DNA of 64,000 nt from Cryptomeria japonica (GCF_030272615.1 NC_081410.1:504236942-504300941), one strand, 5' to 3'. Shown: positions 33,956-45,738, counted from the first letter of the stretch. The notes: generated from the sequence alone by a model not told the origin. A program made the numbers and translations.

Positions 33956-35948
33956 TGTCACAAAAGTTTGCACCATGTGATGATCAACCCTGATCACCAA
34001 CCTTGTGAAACACAAAAAACAACCTCCCAAGTGTGGGACCTGCAAAAGTGAGGTTGAGTCTCTAGAGAAGGTTGGCTTCCTATCGAATCTGATGCAAGCG
34101 GAGGACCAACCCAATATAGATAAATCCTAATCTACTGATTTGACAGGGAAAAGGGAGAAAGATGGAATGCTTGAAAAGAAAAGGGGTTTTGCACCCAGAT
34201 TGAAATGGTGATCTTCCTTTCCCATAAAAACATAAAACATCAATAAAACTACCCTAGGTATGCATGATATTCTATCTTAATTCATCACCTAGGTGTGAGT
34301 GAAGGTTGGAATTCTAAAAGATGAGGAGAGGAACTGATACTAGTTCACAGTCAACATCCACAAAGAGATCAACACAATCACCTACAACTCAGGGAAAACA
34401 AATCAAAATGCATTCAAACAAGAAGGTAACATATTTACACAAATTGCTTAAACCAAATAAAGGCAAGACAAGATATTCTTATTAATGTGATGGAAAAGCA
34501 TAATTTAAAGTTGCAAAGTAACAAACATGTATTCTACAAAATAAAATGAAAGAAGATCCTGAGGAAATATACAAAACTTGCCTTTATAGTTCAAGCATAA
34601 CTCAAAATCAAATCACAGCTAAAACCCTAACCCTCCTAGGGTTAGTTTACAAAATATCCAAGAGGATAAGATTAGATCGACTGATTTGATGGCATGTGAG
34701 TACAACTCTGAAAAAAATCTTCCCCACATGGGAAGAAACAAAATTCTTCTACAAAAAGAGATCTCAAAGCGGAATGGGTCTAAGTAATGCCTACAAAGCC
34801 CCCAAAAGTCTTTATATTGCATTGAAAGAGCATGGGTTTCATCCAAAATGGGCTTGCAAAAGTCCCCTCTAAAGTTATGGAAAAAGATCTGACAGTTGGA
34901 TGTAGAAGAATTAGAGATTGGGCATCGATCAAGCAAAAAAAAGGTCTCGACCATCGGGTCGACAACCACCCACCTGCAGGGCATTTAAATTCCAATGACC
35001 ATCAAAAAATTGAATATCAACTGTCGATTTAGAGATCTCACATGAAGATGGATGCACGAGATCTCACCACATAAGTGTCTAAAAGCCCCAACATTTAGAT
35101 AAGTCATCATCGTCCAGTTGGATTCCAAGTGGAGATCAACGATGGAGATCAATTGATGGGCCCACTGCACCCTCATTACCACATATCACATTGCCTGCTA
35201 GCCCATTGTGTAGAAGAGATGTCTCCAAAGGGATATATGGGGGAGTGAGACGAGAGAAACAAGTCTCCCACTCACCTGCAACACCAAACTGGAACAGTTG
35301 GGAGAACACGTGGGGGCGCGAAGGGAAGCAAAATGAATAGCCCATGAGCCTACAACATAGGAACTAGCTACTAGAAGAATCATGTGGGGAAGTGGGAGGA
35401 AGAACAAGTCCCTCACTCACCCGTAGAACAAAGGGAAGCCTACTAAAATACCATGCGGGGAATCATGCTAAGCCAAAAGAACAGCTTGCAGGCTCGCAAT
35501 TGAAGATTGAAGGAGAAATTGGACCCCGTGGTGGAGTGAGGGAGAAAGGCCACTGTCCATTCACCCACGGGACAAAAAGAGGAGCCAAAAAATGAATTTG
35601 GGGGTGCGGGAGCCAAAAGACTTACTACCCACCCGCTTGCAGAACTATGCTAAAGGATCCAAAAAAATCGCGGGGCCATAGGAGCCAAAATTAATAGCTG
35701 CCAAATGGTGGAAAAGAGAACATAGACTGACCCACTAGCAAAAAGGAACTGTCCAGCCGATGGAAACTTAAGTGAGTTTACCAGCTGACCCAATCAATGG
35801 GAAAATTGAATTAGACCCTAGGAAAGAAAAATGTTCCTCTGCATGCCTCCAAAAAATGCATATAACATGTAGTTTATCCAAGTGTGCATAACATGTAGGT
35901 AAATTGAATTTCACATATTGGATAGTAAGTTGACAGGAAAAGGTCAAC
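33956..35948 (-). repeat. LTR copy 2 (~1993 bp) of the 29519-35948 element
   Basis: Partner of 29519-31499. Scattered substitutions and small indels indicate an old insertion. Its right edge abuts GGGTTCTA. Confidence 0.85.
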
Positions 35949-38214
35949 GGGTTCTAATGGCATGAAGCAAGTCATTGAAATCATGGGCCCTTTTTTCTCC
36001 AATCATCCTACCAACTTTTCTAAAGAAGTTCTCACATACATCTGACCCAGTCAAGTGCAAAACACATGGCAAGTGAGAGTATTGATATCGAATAAATCTC
36101 AACAATTAAACTACAAAGTGGAAAGAAATTTTCACATCTTGATATGCCTCTTTGCAGATGAAATTTATGTTGACAAATTTTATTATTAGATTCTTTTAGT
36201 AGCCAACATAATCATAACATGAAGAAACGATGAACTTGTGAAGCATTTTGTACTCTTTCCCAAATAGTCAAACTCTGAGACATAAAAATGTCAATTTAGT
36301 CAACGACAATCATTATATATGTCTATGCACCTAGTTTCCTCTCTACCCTTCCACTGGATGTTCTTCTCATCTCTTTCAAATAGCTTGGAAAATACCTCAA
36401 ATAAATTCGTTGCGCCGAACCCCAATTCTGTCAATCTATTCTCTTTATATCTTCAATTATGAGCTTGTGATCATCCACTTAAAAAGTTTTATAAACCATC
36501 CTAACATGATTAAAAAAATTAAAAGTGTTATAAACCATCCTAACATGATTAAAAATTATCATCTCTTCTCCTAAAATCAAATCTCATCAATCACTAAATA
36601 ACAGATTCACTAGCTTTTTGTCGTTGTGGATGTAGTCATGGTCATGCAATATTGTTACATTGCAACCATTGGACAAATGGACACTTACTCTCCACCCTTC
36701 CCAAGGAATTTAATATTGAATACCTTTTGTTGAATAGTAGTCCATCAACATAAGTTGTCTTCTTGTACTATCCCCATTTGAGGAATGACCAACAATAGGT
36801 CCCAAATTATTTTCCACATGTTTCTTCCATAAAAATTATATTCTTTCCCATTATTGATGAACAAAATTTGCATTGAACCAATTGCATGTTGGATGAGCAA
36901 CCACAACCAAATGAGGAAGCTTTTCATGTAAAGGGTTTGCAATAATAAGGCATGCATATTGGCCAATAACATTATTCTTAAAAGAATTTGTTATGATATC
37001 ATAGCCTACAACTCACTCACCAACTGTCACCAAGAAATGTGATTGGCATTGATGATCTTCTTTACTACCACAAAAACCCACCAATGTATCACTTTTTTCT
37101 ACCCACCTAACATACTTTCTCACAACAGTTACATCTTCAGCAAGGTAGACAAGAATTGAGCCATCTATACCATGTTTGGTTTTATAAGAAGCATACACTT
37201 TTCCTACTACCTCAAAAATATAGTCATGCTCCTCCAAGATGCATGCCAGACACTTTTTAACTTGCCTCAAAATTGTAGAAATTGAAGGAACATCCATATT
37301 CAAGCTAGTAAATCTATGTAATATAGGACCTCCCCACAACTTGATCATCTCATAAAGGGATTTAGTGGATTTACTATACCTTCTCCTTGCCTTTGGATGC
37401 ATCAGATTGTGAAATATATCCTTGACAAAATCCCAAACTGTATCTTTACCTAGTAATTTTCCTTGTTAATGTGCCTCACACACATCCTTGCAAAACCTAA
37501 AGACATCCTTCCTTTTAGTTGATTCAAACAACTTCTCCTTTAGGGATCTCATTCTAACAAAGAGTATAGCAACCTTTGTCTTTTCCCACCAAAGAGATCA
37601 TATTGTTGATCTTTGGCTAGCATTTGAAACCTTAGCAACTATTATGAGTTCATTTTGAGTCAAATAGTCTAGTCTTCTCCCTCTCCCTATATCCCTCCCA
37701 TGTCTTTTATTAGCACATTTTGATTCACGATATAAATGTATCCAAAAGTCATCACATTCTGGAATCATCTTACAAAAGCTACATGTCAATGATTCAAATG
37801 GGATCTATGTCTTAGATTTCCTCTTGCAATTAATATGCCTATATGTGTCATCAATATAATATTCATTACCCTCATAACATAGCATCATCTTGGCATTCTT
37901 CTCTATGGCCCATAATTTTCCACCCCTTTGATCATCCATTAGGAAGTTTGTGTCTAATCTCTCTCCATTTCTATTAATATGGGAATACCAATACCCCCAA
38001 CATTGCAACATCAATGGCAATGAATGGCCTTTAATAAGATGATAAAATAAAAAATGTACAAATTACAATAGATTATATTCAAAATAAATTTGAACTTGGG
38101 TAGTTAACACACCTGAAGTAGAAGAATCTACACTTGTAGATCCCTTGTGTAATATAGATGGTGATCATGAGACCAAGAACCTATTCAAACTTTGTTGGGA
38201 CTTATCATTGGTAG
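35949..38214 (-). pseudogene. Family Y gene, segment 2 (central part)
   Basis: Coherent minus-strand protein, in order: GNEYYIDDTYRHINCKRK (37870-37805), ECDDFWIHLYRESKCANKRHGRDIG, RRRYSKSTKSLYEMIKLWGG...HRFTSLNMDVPSISTILRQVK, GIDGSILVYLAEDVTVVRKYVRW, GPIVGHSSNGDSTRRQLML, HDHDYIHNDKKLVNLL, and GSDVCENFFRKVGRMIGEKR (~36050-35990). Spaced Asp motifs (DGS..., SNGDS, HDHDYIH) recall RNase-H-fold transposases of the P-element/THAP9 type, but I rate that as tentative. A possible 84-bp intron (38112-38029; CAG|GTGTGT donor, AAAG acceptor) suggests a host-type gene structure. A ~36-bp internal duplication (36487-36553) repeats NHVRMVY-TF. Stops: TAG ~37803, TGA ~37596 and others. Confidence 0.6.
38210..38214. 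other. Target-site duplication candidate GGTAG (left)
   Basis: GGTAG at 38210-38214 and at 50626-50630 flank the second PMD gypsy element. One extra G (38215) lies between it and the LTR's TG. Family Y coding text resumes across the pair. Confidence 0.7.
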
Positions 38215-38215
38215 G

Positions 38216-38485
38216 TGTATACACATAAAAAAATGGCTGACCAATTAAATAAATATTTTATATTTATTTAATATTTATTCTTCTATTAAATAGTTAATTT
38301 GAAAATATTAATTTATTTAATTAATTTCATGTCTTTGTATTAATTAATTTAATTAAAATATTTTATTAATTAAATCATTTATCCTTTTCTTCTAATCAAT
38401 TAATTAAATATCTAATATTTAAGTATTCCTTCAATCAATTAAATATCTAATATTTAATGGTTATTCTTCTATCCTATAGTCTCAA
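38216..38485 (+). repeat. Truncated 5' LTR of gypsy element 2
   Basis: TGTATACACATAAAAA... matches 49511-49785 nearly base for base, then diverges at TATAGTCTCAA. The missing ~850 bp of LTR plus the internal region were lost in one deletion. Confidence 0.88.
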
Positions 38486-38511
38486 TATAAATCAAGTCAA
38501 GGTTGTCATGT

Positions 38512-39140
38512 GCCACTACCACCTGAGTCTATTCGCCTATGTGGTTGTGGGTGAGAAGATCCTCCAGATGCCTCTCCCACATGATCACCACTACCCTGAG
38601 GAGGTCCCATGAGCCCATCGCTTCTAGTATCCATCCTCACAGTAGTATGATAGCTACCTACCCTCTGACTATCTATGACTAAATCCTCATATAATTGTCT
38701 CCAGTGTGTTGTCTCCTTCTCAGCCCAAAATAGAGCTCTAATGATATCAGCTGAGAGAGTGCCTGATCCAACCTACTAAATGTGATCCAAAAGACCCTGA
38801 GTATCATGTTGTCTCCTAACAACCCTGTATCTCTCTGTCATGAGTGTTTGCACCTGTTCTCTAAGCTGATCTTTCTATACTCAGAGACTCTCCAAAGTAT
38901 CATGCTCTGGCACATCCTGTTGAGGAACATGACCCTAAATCCCCTCATCTCCACCTCCTTGTCCACCTGTTGGAATCTCAACCCGAGTAGCTCTCATAAC
39001 TCATTGTCTAATGAGAGGAGCATGATCCTTTGAATCCTCCTCCTCTCCACCATCAGCTGCAATAACCCTAGGGTCTGGCTAAATCTGAACAAAATCAATG
39101 CCTCTCCCACAACCCCCATCTAGTCCAGTAATCTTGCCTC
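38512..39140 (-). pseudogene. PMD gene of element 2, C-terminal tail
   Basis: Minus-strand text such as EKETTHWRQLYEDLVIDSQR, TTVRMDTRSDGLMG and EASGGSSHPQPHRRIDSGG parallels the C-terminal coiled and Gly/Arg/Ser-rich tail of the PMD gene at 1723-2130. It joins to 46941 through the duplicated CTTCT. Several in-frame stops. Confidence 0.6.
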
Positions 39141-39145
39141 CTTCT
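39141..39145. other. Target-site duplication CTTCT (left)
   Basis: CTTCT at 39141-39145 and 46936-46940 flank the Tat-like element exactly. Confidence 0.95.
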
Positions 39146-40408
39146 TGTAAAGCGAAAAAAATCGAACCCTAGTTGTTCTCCCCTCCCCAACTCCAAGGAG
39201 AGAGAGAAGGGAGATTCACTAGGGTTGATGGTTTTCACTTAGGAGGGACTTTACATTCAAAAGAGGGATTGAAACCCACAAGATCCAATCCCACGCAATG
39301 CGAGATTGGATTCTACATGAGTTTCAAGGGTTAAGACAGCAAGGATACCCTCTTTTGTAAAGAATGTAGATAGAAAGATTGAACTAGGAATGCATGTAGA
39401 AGCAAGAAAGATTTACTTATAAATAGAGATAGGGATATGATATGAAGCTGCAGACCTAGAATTAGCAGTAAAATGTCAAGACAGCTTTGTCCTGCAAATT
39501 TGAGCAGAAGTTGATGGGACGATGGCGCCCAGCGTGCACACGGTCCTCCAAAAACTCCGTGAAACGAAGGGGGATCTGTTCGTCTCTGCACAAGGATTCC
39601 AGATCTTCAATTTCAGCCGCGTACCTGCAACCTACACACAAAAAAGCAAAGACGATTGGGGGGTTAGGGAATAGGGGTTTGCCCTTAGGTCAAACCCCGG
39701 TTTTGGAATTAACCAAGAAATGAGAAATGTTGTAAATGTAATGTAAAACAAGTACTAATACCTTATTGTAAGGATGTTTGTATCCTTATATGCGAAGGTA
39801 TAGATGTTGTTGTATGTTGTATGTTGTATGTTGTATGTTGTAGTATGTGATCTCCTCTTCAATGGTTGAATCCTTGTCTTGAATGCAACACTTAGCCTTG
39901 AATGGAGACTTAGAATGATCAATTGCTTGAAGGAATGCTTGAATGCTTAAATGTTTGAATATCATTTTCGCGTCTTGTACACATATGTCCTTCCTCCTCA
40001 AATGGGAGAGGAAATGTAGTTTATATACTTGCCAATTAGGGTTAAAAGACTGATTTTCCCGACCTTAGGCCGACCAGGAAATGTTATTTTCCAAATTGCA
40101 AACAAAAAGACCCGAAGTCCCATAGGAGACCGGGCCCAAAAATAGGGCCAGGGGCCAGGGCGCTGGGCGCCATGGTCCTGGGGGCCCAGCTGGGCACCCT
40201 GGTCCTGAAGGACCAGGGCGCTGGGTGCTTTGGTCCCACCTCCCGGGACAGCAGGGTGCAAGGAGGGATCAGACAGGGTGCTGGAAAGATGCAGTTTTTG
40301 GTGTCATGAACAAGTTTCGGGGTCTCCATTCAGGTTCAGTGTTGCGTCGCCATCGTGAAGACCCAAATGTGGTCGAAATTGCAAGTGTCGCAATTTTAGG
40401 ATGCTACA
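39146..40408 (-). repeat. 3' LTR (element direction) of Tat-like element
   Basis: 1263 bp. In plus coordinates TGTAAAGCG...GATGCTACA; in element direction TGTAGCATCC...TTTACA. It contains four TGTATGT heptamers (39810-39840) and an expanded GC-rich inverted block (40150-40237), both shorter in the partner LTR. Confidence 0.93.
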
Positions 40409-40430
40409 TTTAGCCCCCACTTTAGCGGGA
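40409..40430 (-). other. Polypurine tract of Tat-like element
   Basis: Minus-strand AAAGTGGGGGCTAA directly precedes the LTR start TGTAGCATCC, confirming minus orientation. Confidence 0.75.
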
Positions 40431-41198
40431 GTATAAGCGTACGCTCATACTTCCAGTAAAGTACAAGGAAACAACATTGAAAAACTTTCACCACGTCAAG
40501 AAGGCAAGATACACCAAGCCCCCAGTGGACTAAGGATCTTACGACTTTGATTGACAAAGTAAAAGGGAAGATCACGAGGGAGAACCATGACTGTTAGTAG
40601 TAAGGTTCCCTCCCTATGAGTCATGCAAGAAAGATATCAAAAATTTTCAAGGCAAAGCTAAATTTGCCAAGAAATTTTCAAGTAACTTAAAAAGATATGG
40701 ACGGGATGTATGCCCCCCTACGTTAAAGCGATTGCACATGCCTCACCGGGGGTGATTGCTTTAAGGTAGTGATACATATAAGAAATGAGAAAGGAGCACG
40801 TTATCGCAAGGATTTAGCCCCCAAGTGTGAGATAAGCCCAAGGATAATAGACACAAAACACAAAGCACAAGGTGACTTTGCTTTCCTCGGGGTCAGTATG
40901 CTTTATGATAATTCATGTATATCATATGTATGTATGCATAATTGTTCTTCATTTCCCAATCAAGGAAGGTCACCTAGAAGAAGGGAACACATGTGTCTTT
41001 TGAGTCAACATGAGAGAGACCAAAAGAGATCTCAATGCTTTGCATCGTCCTCAAGTAGACAACACTAAGGACAACAAATAGAAGAATGAGAATAACATAT
41101 AGAAGAAGTAACAAAAGAAATAGAGGAGGAGAGAATCTGCTATGCTAATGAAACTAGTCTAGCACGTCATCTACCCCCCGATCTTGCTGATCAATGTT
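40431..41198. other. Non-coding interior between gag-pro and 3' LTR
   Basis: About 770 bp where pol would be expected to continue, but only short frames exist on either strand. It contains GCCCCC-type motifs (40501, 40711, 40819) and nothing recognisable. Confidence 0.5.
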
Positions 41199-44100
41199 TC
41201 AGGAAGGTATGAAACACGCTAGAGGAGGAACATCCAACACAGCAGATGGAGCTATCACAAGATCCAAACAAGGGCTATGTTCATGTTCCGAGCCACATTG
41301 TTCTTGTCTAGGAGATAGGATAAGTGCTTTAGAAAATTCATTAGATAAATGGTTATCGATATCAACAAGTTCATAGTCACTATCAGAATGAACAGGAGTA
41401 ACATTTGCATCATGAATAACATTGTCATCATCAAGATTTATAAAAATAGGATCTTTAACTCGCACAGGATCAAGACCATCATGCATCTTATGTTTAGGAG
41501 ATTTCGGCTCAATCGTCGGCTGAGGAGAAAATGGAATAATGCTTGTTGAAGGTGTTTTTGGGGATTGCAAAGTTTGAGAGGTAGCTGCCTGAGCTCTAAG
41601 ACGACGCCTTCGTCGACGTTCACGTGCAGAACGATTTTGTCTAGTCTTAGTAGGAAGTTGAGAAGATTGAGGAGGAGGAATGTTCTCATCCTTATCACTT
41701 GGGTGTTTAGGTTGTGGTCTCTTAGGTTGAATAATAGGAAAAGAGGAAGGTCTCTTCTCTCCATAAGAGGAAGGAGGAGGAACTGCACCATATAAGGGAG
41801 GAATATTTGGTTTAGGAAGGAGACCAAGTCCATCATGACGAGGAGGGATAGGTCTACTTTTGGGAAGTTTATTAGATATAGGCATAGTCACATCCATAGG
41901 GATGGGTTGGGAATCTTCTTGAGGAAAGACATTGGTTTTATCTTTCAAAGGAAGAACTTCCTTCTCAAGAATGATAGGAATGTCAAGTTTGGGTGTTCTA
42001 GGTTCACTTAGAGATAGGATCATGTCTTTTTTCCACTTTTGATAAGATTTTAAAAGATGATCACTTCGCGGAGGAAGAGATTGAAATTGTTTAGGCCAAA
42101 AGTAATCAATAGGAACACTAGAAGTTCTTTCAGCTGGTTTAAAGAGACTATGATTGACAGTAACAACTTCACCATTATGGGGAAATTTCAAACACTTGTG
42201 AATAGGAGAAGCAATAGCTTTCATGGAAGACAGCCAAGGATAGCCTAGCTTCACACGAAATTGTTCGGATGATGGAATAATAGCAAAGTCTACATCAAGG
42301 GATTTGTTATGGACCTCAATAGGTAATGTAATAGAACCAATTGCAAGAGAAGAAAATGCATCAAATAATTTCACAACCACATTTGTTTCATCATAGATCA
42401 CTTGATTCAATTGCAAAGTAAAAAGAAATTCTTCAGTAATGATATTAACCATACAAGAAGGATCAATAAGCACTCCACGGCAAGTTGTGTTCTTGACTTT
42501 TGCAACTATATATAAAGGACCATCAGGTGCCCTGATAGTTTCACTAGAATCAAATGTGATGGAAGGTTCTTTAGGGATTTTCTGTTGCTCCACAAAGTTA
42601 ATCACATTCGGAGTCATAGACACGAGATCATCAGGTGAGATAGAGGAATCAGTAGTATCAATCGCATTAGAGGTATGAGAAGGCAATGGATAAGTAAAAA
42701 TCTGAAGATTTTGGTTAGGAGGAGCTACAGATGTGTTGCCTTTATCATTCACTCCAGAAACAGAGATAGTATTATTATCAATCAAATCTTGAATTTTCCC
42801 CTTTAAAGCAAAACATTTTTCAGTATCATGTCCAGGATGACGATGAAATTGACAAAAAGATTTGTTATCAAAATAAGGTGAATTTATCTTTGTAGGATCA
42901 ATTTGCCTTATAGGAGGAAGAGTAAGCACATTTTGTTTCAATAACTTATTCATAATACTATGCAATGATTCATTCAAAGGAGTAAACTTTCTTTCTTTCT
43001 TGAAAAACTTAGAAATAGGAGGCACACCTGATGCTACATTCACATTGTTGTTGATGATGTTTTCATTGAATTTAATGGACTCTCTATTCGGTTTAAACTT
43101 CCCAAATGGTTGTTGACTACTATCACCCTTATCACTCGGAGCCATAGGATGTGATTGTTCCATTTGACTCACAGTCAGTTGATAATTGTGAAGAGTTGCG
43201 CACAACTGTTGGAAAGAAGTAAACTCAGAAAATAGGAGTTTTTCTCTAATGTCTTTTTGTAAATTAGAAATAAAGATTCTTTGAATATCATTGTCAGGCA
43301 CTGGAAAAGAAATTTGGGCATACAAATGCTTATATCTACCAATGAAATCAGTCACTTTTTCTTTAACCCCTTGTTTACAATGCATTAAATCAATCAAAGT
43401 AACTTTAGGACTTATATTGTTTTGAAATTGTTGAATGAAACCATTTGCAAGTTGTTCGAAAGAAGTAATAGAATAGGAATGCAACGAGCAATATAAACAA
43501 TTTTGCAAGCAACCTTTGGTCATAAGCAAAATCAGTACATATTGTTTGAAAGGTCTTAACATGTGTTAGAGGATCACCCTTACCATTATAAAGCTCCAAA
43601 TGCGGAATTTCAACATGTTTAGGGGGAATAGCTCGAACAATATCAAGAGAAAGTGGGCTCGCAACATCAAATGTGGGCACACTAAACTTAGATTGATTCA
43701 TAGAGGCAATTTGTTGCTGTAAAGAAGAGACAGTTTGTACAAGATTGTTAATGGTCGCTTCAGTCGAAGAGTTCATATTAGACGTGTTAGATTGTGATGG
43801 AGGTGTTATGTTATTGAAAGAAGGTAAAGAGTAAGGTGGTGGGACACTATGATAGTTAGTCATAGGAGATGATTGGATAGGAGGAACACTACAAGGAGGA
43901 ATGGAATGGTTAAATGAATTGCCCCCTTGCGTCATGTTCATTTGTGGAGATGTAATAGGAACACTCATTGCAGGAATGAATGAAGAAGTTGGATTAAATG
44001 AAGGAAGAGGGTTAATTGAAGAAGGAGGATTGCCCCCATGACTAGTGATCATAGGAGGAATGTCTTGTATTGAAGTAGTCGTTATGTTTGATGTAAAAGT

Positions 44101-44556
44101 AGGTATACTAGCAATAGGAGTCATCAAAGGAATAGAATGATTAACTTGAATAGGAGGTTGTGTATAACCTAAGGTTTCGGCACAACTCTTCATAGGCATC
44201 ACATTCGAATCCACAATGTGTGCAATACCACACAAAATATCAATTCCATTCTTATCACTTTGAAGCATATGTTTTAGACCCTCAATTAAAGGAAGAGCTT
44301 GACTATCAGGGTATTCTTGAGACATCCACTATCGAAAATCGTCAAATTGGTTATCCAATTTTGAAAGTTGTTCTACAGAAACCTCATGGAGAGCTTCTTC
44401 ATCATTAAGAGGATTAGAGGAATTACACATGTCCTCGTTAAAAAGGCCATTCAAATTAGGTTCCATCTCCTCAGTAATTAAACCTTGGAAGGACTTAATT
44501 CTAAGGCTTCGTCTAACGGGAATAGTGTAAGTAGGGCTTATTGTTGTAAAACTCAT
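41199..44556 (-). pseudogene. Tat-like Gag-protease with Pro/Arg-rich extension
   Basis: ATG at 44556 (MSFTTISPTYTIPVRRSLR). One TAG (44329-44331) interrupts the frame, which continues in phase through a Pro/Ser/Thr-rich N-terminus to the gag core (PKHVEIPHLELYNGKGDPLTHVKTF...LLAKLF). At ~43500 a frameshift, with apparent loss of about ten codons after LLAKLF, leads into a 787-codon open frame. In it: gag core SITSFEQLANGFIQQFQ (31-47); a CCHC-like knuckle CQFHRHPGHDTEKC (237-250, C-x2-H-x4-H-x4-C, as in Tat elements); retropepsin-like protease at ~345-445 with D367 in GVLIDPSCMVNII, where D-[ST]-G is expected, and LGYPWL at 439-444; then a Pro-rich stretch, an Arg cluster (RERRRRRRLR), and an acidic tail ending TGA at 41199. 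No RT motif (such as YxDD) follows. Confidence 0.85.
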
Positions 44557-45715
44557 GCACTAAAGAGAGAGAGAAGATTTTGAATTTTAGAGGTAGCAAA
44601 TTTCAGTAAAACCAGCCAATCTTCTAGATTTAAGCTGTTAAATACAATCAGGACAATCTCCCGAAATTTCAGAAAAAATGTCTGGGACCGTGGCGCTCGG
44701 GGTGCACACGGTCCTTGCAACTTTTTTCCAAATTTGCAGGGATGAAAGTTATGATGATTTTACAGCTAACCTAAAAAAATTGAGTGATTTTACGATCTGT
44801 AGATAGGCCAAATTAAAGTTGCGATCTCAAAATTGAACCCTACCAAGATTGTTGAAAAATGTAAAATTTGAATTTTGAAAAAGAGAGGGAAACTGAAATT
44901 TTGAATTTTATGATTTTAGAGGGAATACCAAAAGCAATGCAAGTTTTGAAATTTGAAAGTTGACTCAATTTCACGCAAAATTCAATTTTGAAAGCGGAAA
45001 TCAAAGTTGTTGTAATTAAGCACTTAATTTCAAAAGTCACAAATTGCAAAAATTTGAATAAATCACTGAAATTTCGAATGAATGATAACACACTTTTCAG
45101 ATTTAGGACTATAAGAAACACAATTTTGACACAAATTTCAATTTCAACAATTTTTGAATGATTAGAAGCCTCAATCCAAGCAATCGCTAGACCAACTTTG
45201 ACTGTAATTTTGAAGGTGTTAAAATTGATAAAATCAGCCAAAATTTTGGATTTTAGCAGAAAAATACAATAAGATCTAGCTCCCGAAATTTTGGAAAAAA
45301 TGTCGGGGACGATGGCGCTCGGGGTGCACACGGTCCTCGCAACTTTTTTCCAAATTTTCAAGGATGAAAGATATTGTGATTTTATCGCGGAATCCAAAGT
45401 TACAGCTGATTTGGAGATGTTTTGATCAGTGAAATTGTCGGACAAAGGTTGAATCAAGAGGGTTTCAAAAAATAGGGTTTTGACACTTAACCACTTAATT
45501 TTTAAAATTAAAGCACAAATATGAATTGATAATTTGTAATAGAAGGGCAGATCTGAAACAAGCATCAACAATTAAACATTTCACAAGTTTAATTACTAAA
45601 AAGAAAATTTTAGGGTTTTTATGCAATCAACCTCTAAAATTTGCAAAAGATCAAACATGGAAATGTAATTAAGGAAGCAAATTTTTCAGATCTAACTATG
45701 AATAATCAGAAAGGA
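44557..45715. other. Leader of Tat-like element
   Basis: Long untranslated region between primer site and gag, dominated by AAATTTTGAATTTT-type text. It holds an internal duplication: ~44660-44750 and ~45265-45365 both contain CGAAATTT-GGAAAAAATGTC followed by GGCGCTCGGGGTGCACACGG. The 243-codon minus-strand ORF at 44840-45571 is Lys/Phe/Ile-rich and looks like a by-product of composition. Confidence 0.5.
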
Positions 45716-45738
45716 TGTTCACGTCGGGTTCACCAAAA
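45716..45738 (-). other. Primer-binding site of Tat-like element
   Basis: On the minus strand TGGTGAACCCGACGTGAACA begins two or three bases after the LTR end (TTTACATTT). The TGG start and GC-rich 18-20 nt fit a tRNA 3'-end primer site; I do not name the tRNA. Confidence 0.8.

Larger units (their letters stand above)
29519..35948 (-). mobile_element. Non-autonomous LTR element with 2-kb LTRs
   Basis: LTR copies at 29519-31499 and 33956-35948 surround only ~2.46 kb of interior with a decayed Gln/Glu-rich minus-strand ORF and no pol. LTR termini form the inverted repeat TGTCA...TGACA. Primer-site-like sequences exist at both interior ends (33931-33947 on minus; 31503-31519 on plus). The ORF direction favours minus. 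It inserted into family Y. Confidence 0.75.

Noticed and set aside
30585-35595. Several short ORFs appearing in pairs in 30.2-31.3 kb and 34.6-35.6 kb
   Set aside because: They fall within the two ~2-kb LTRs, so pairing is explained by LTR identity. Frames are not preserved between copies.
41349-41795. Arg-rich plus-strand ORFs opposite the Tat-like gag-pro
   Set aside because: Composition mirrors the antisense Pro/Ser-rich coding region; shadows.
44840-45571. 243-codon minus-strand ORF
   Set aside because: Lys/Ile/Phe-rich text from an AT-rich leader between primer site and gag; no domain and no homologue in the window.
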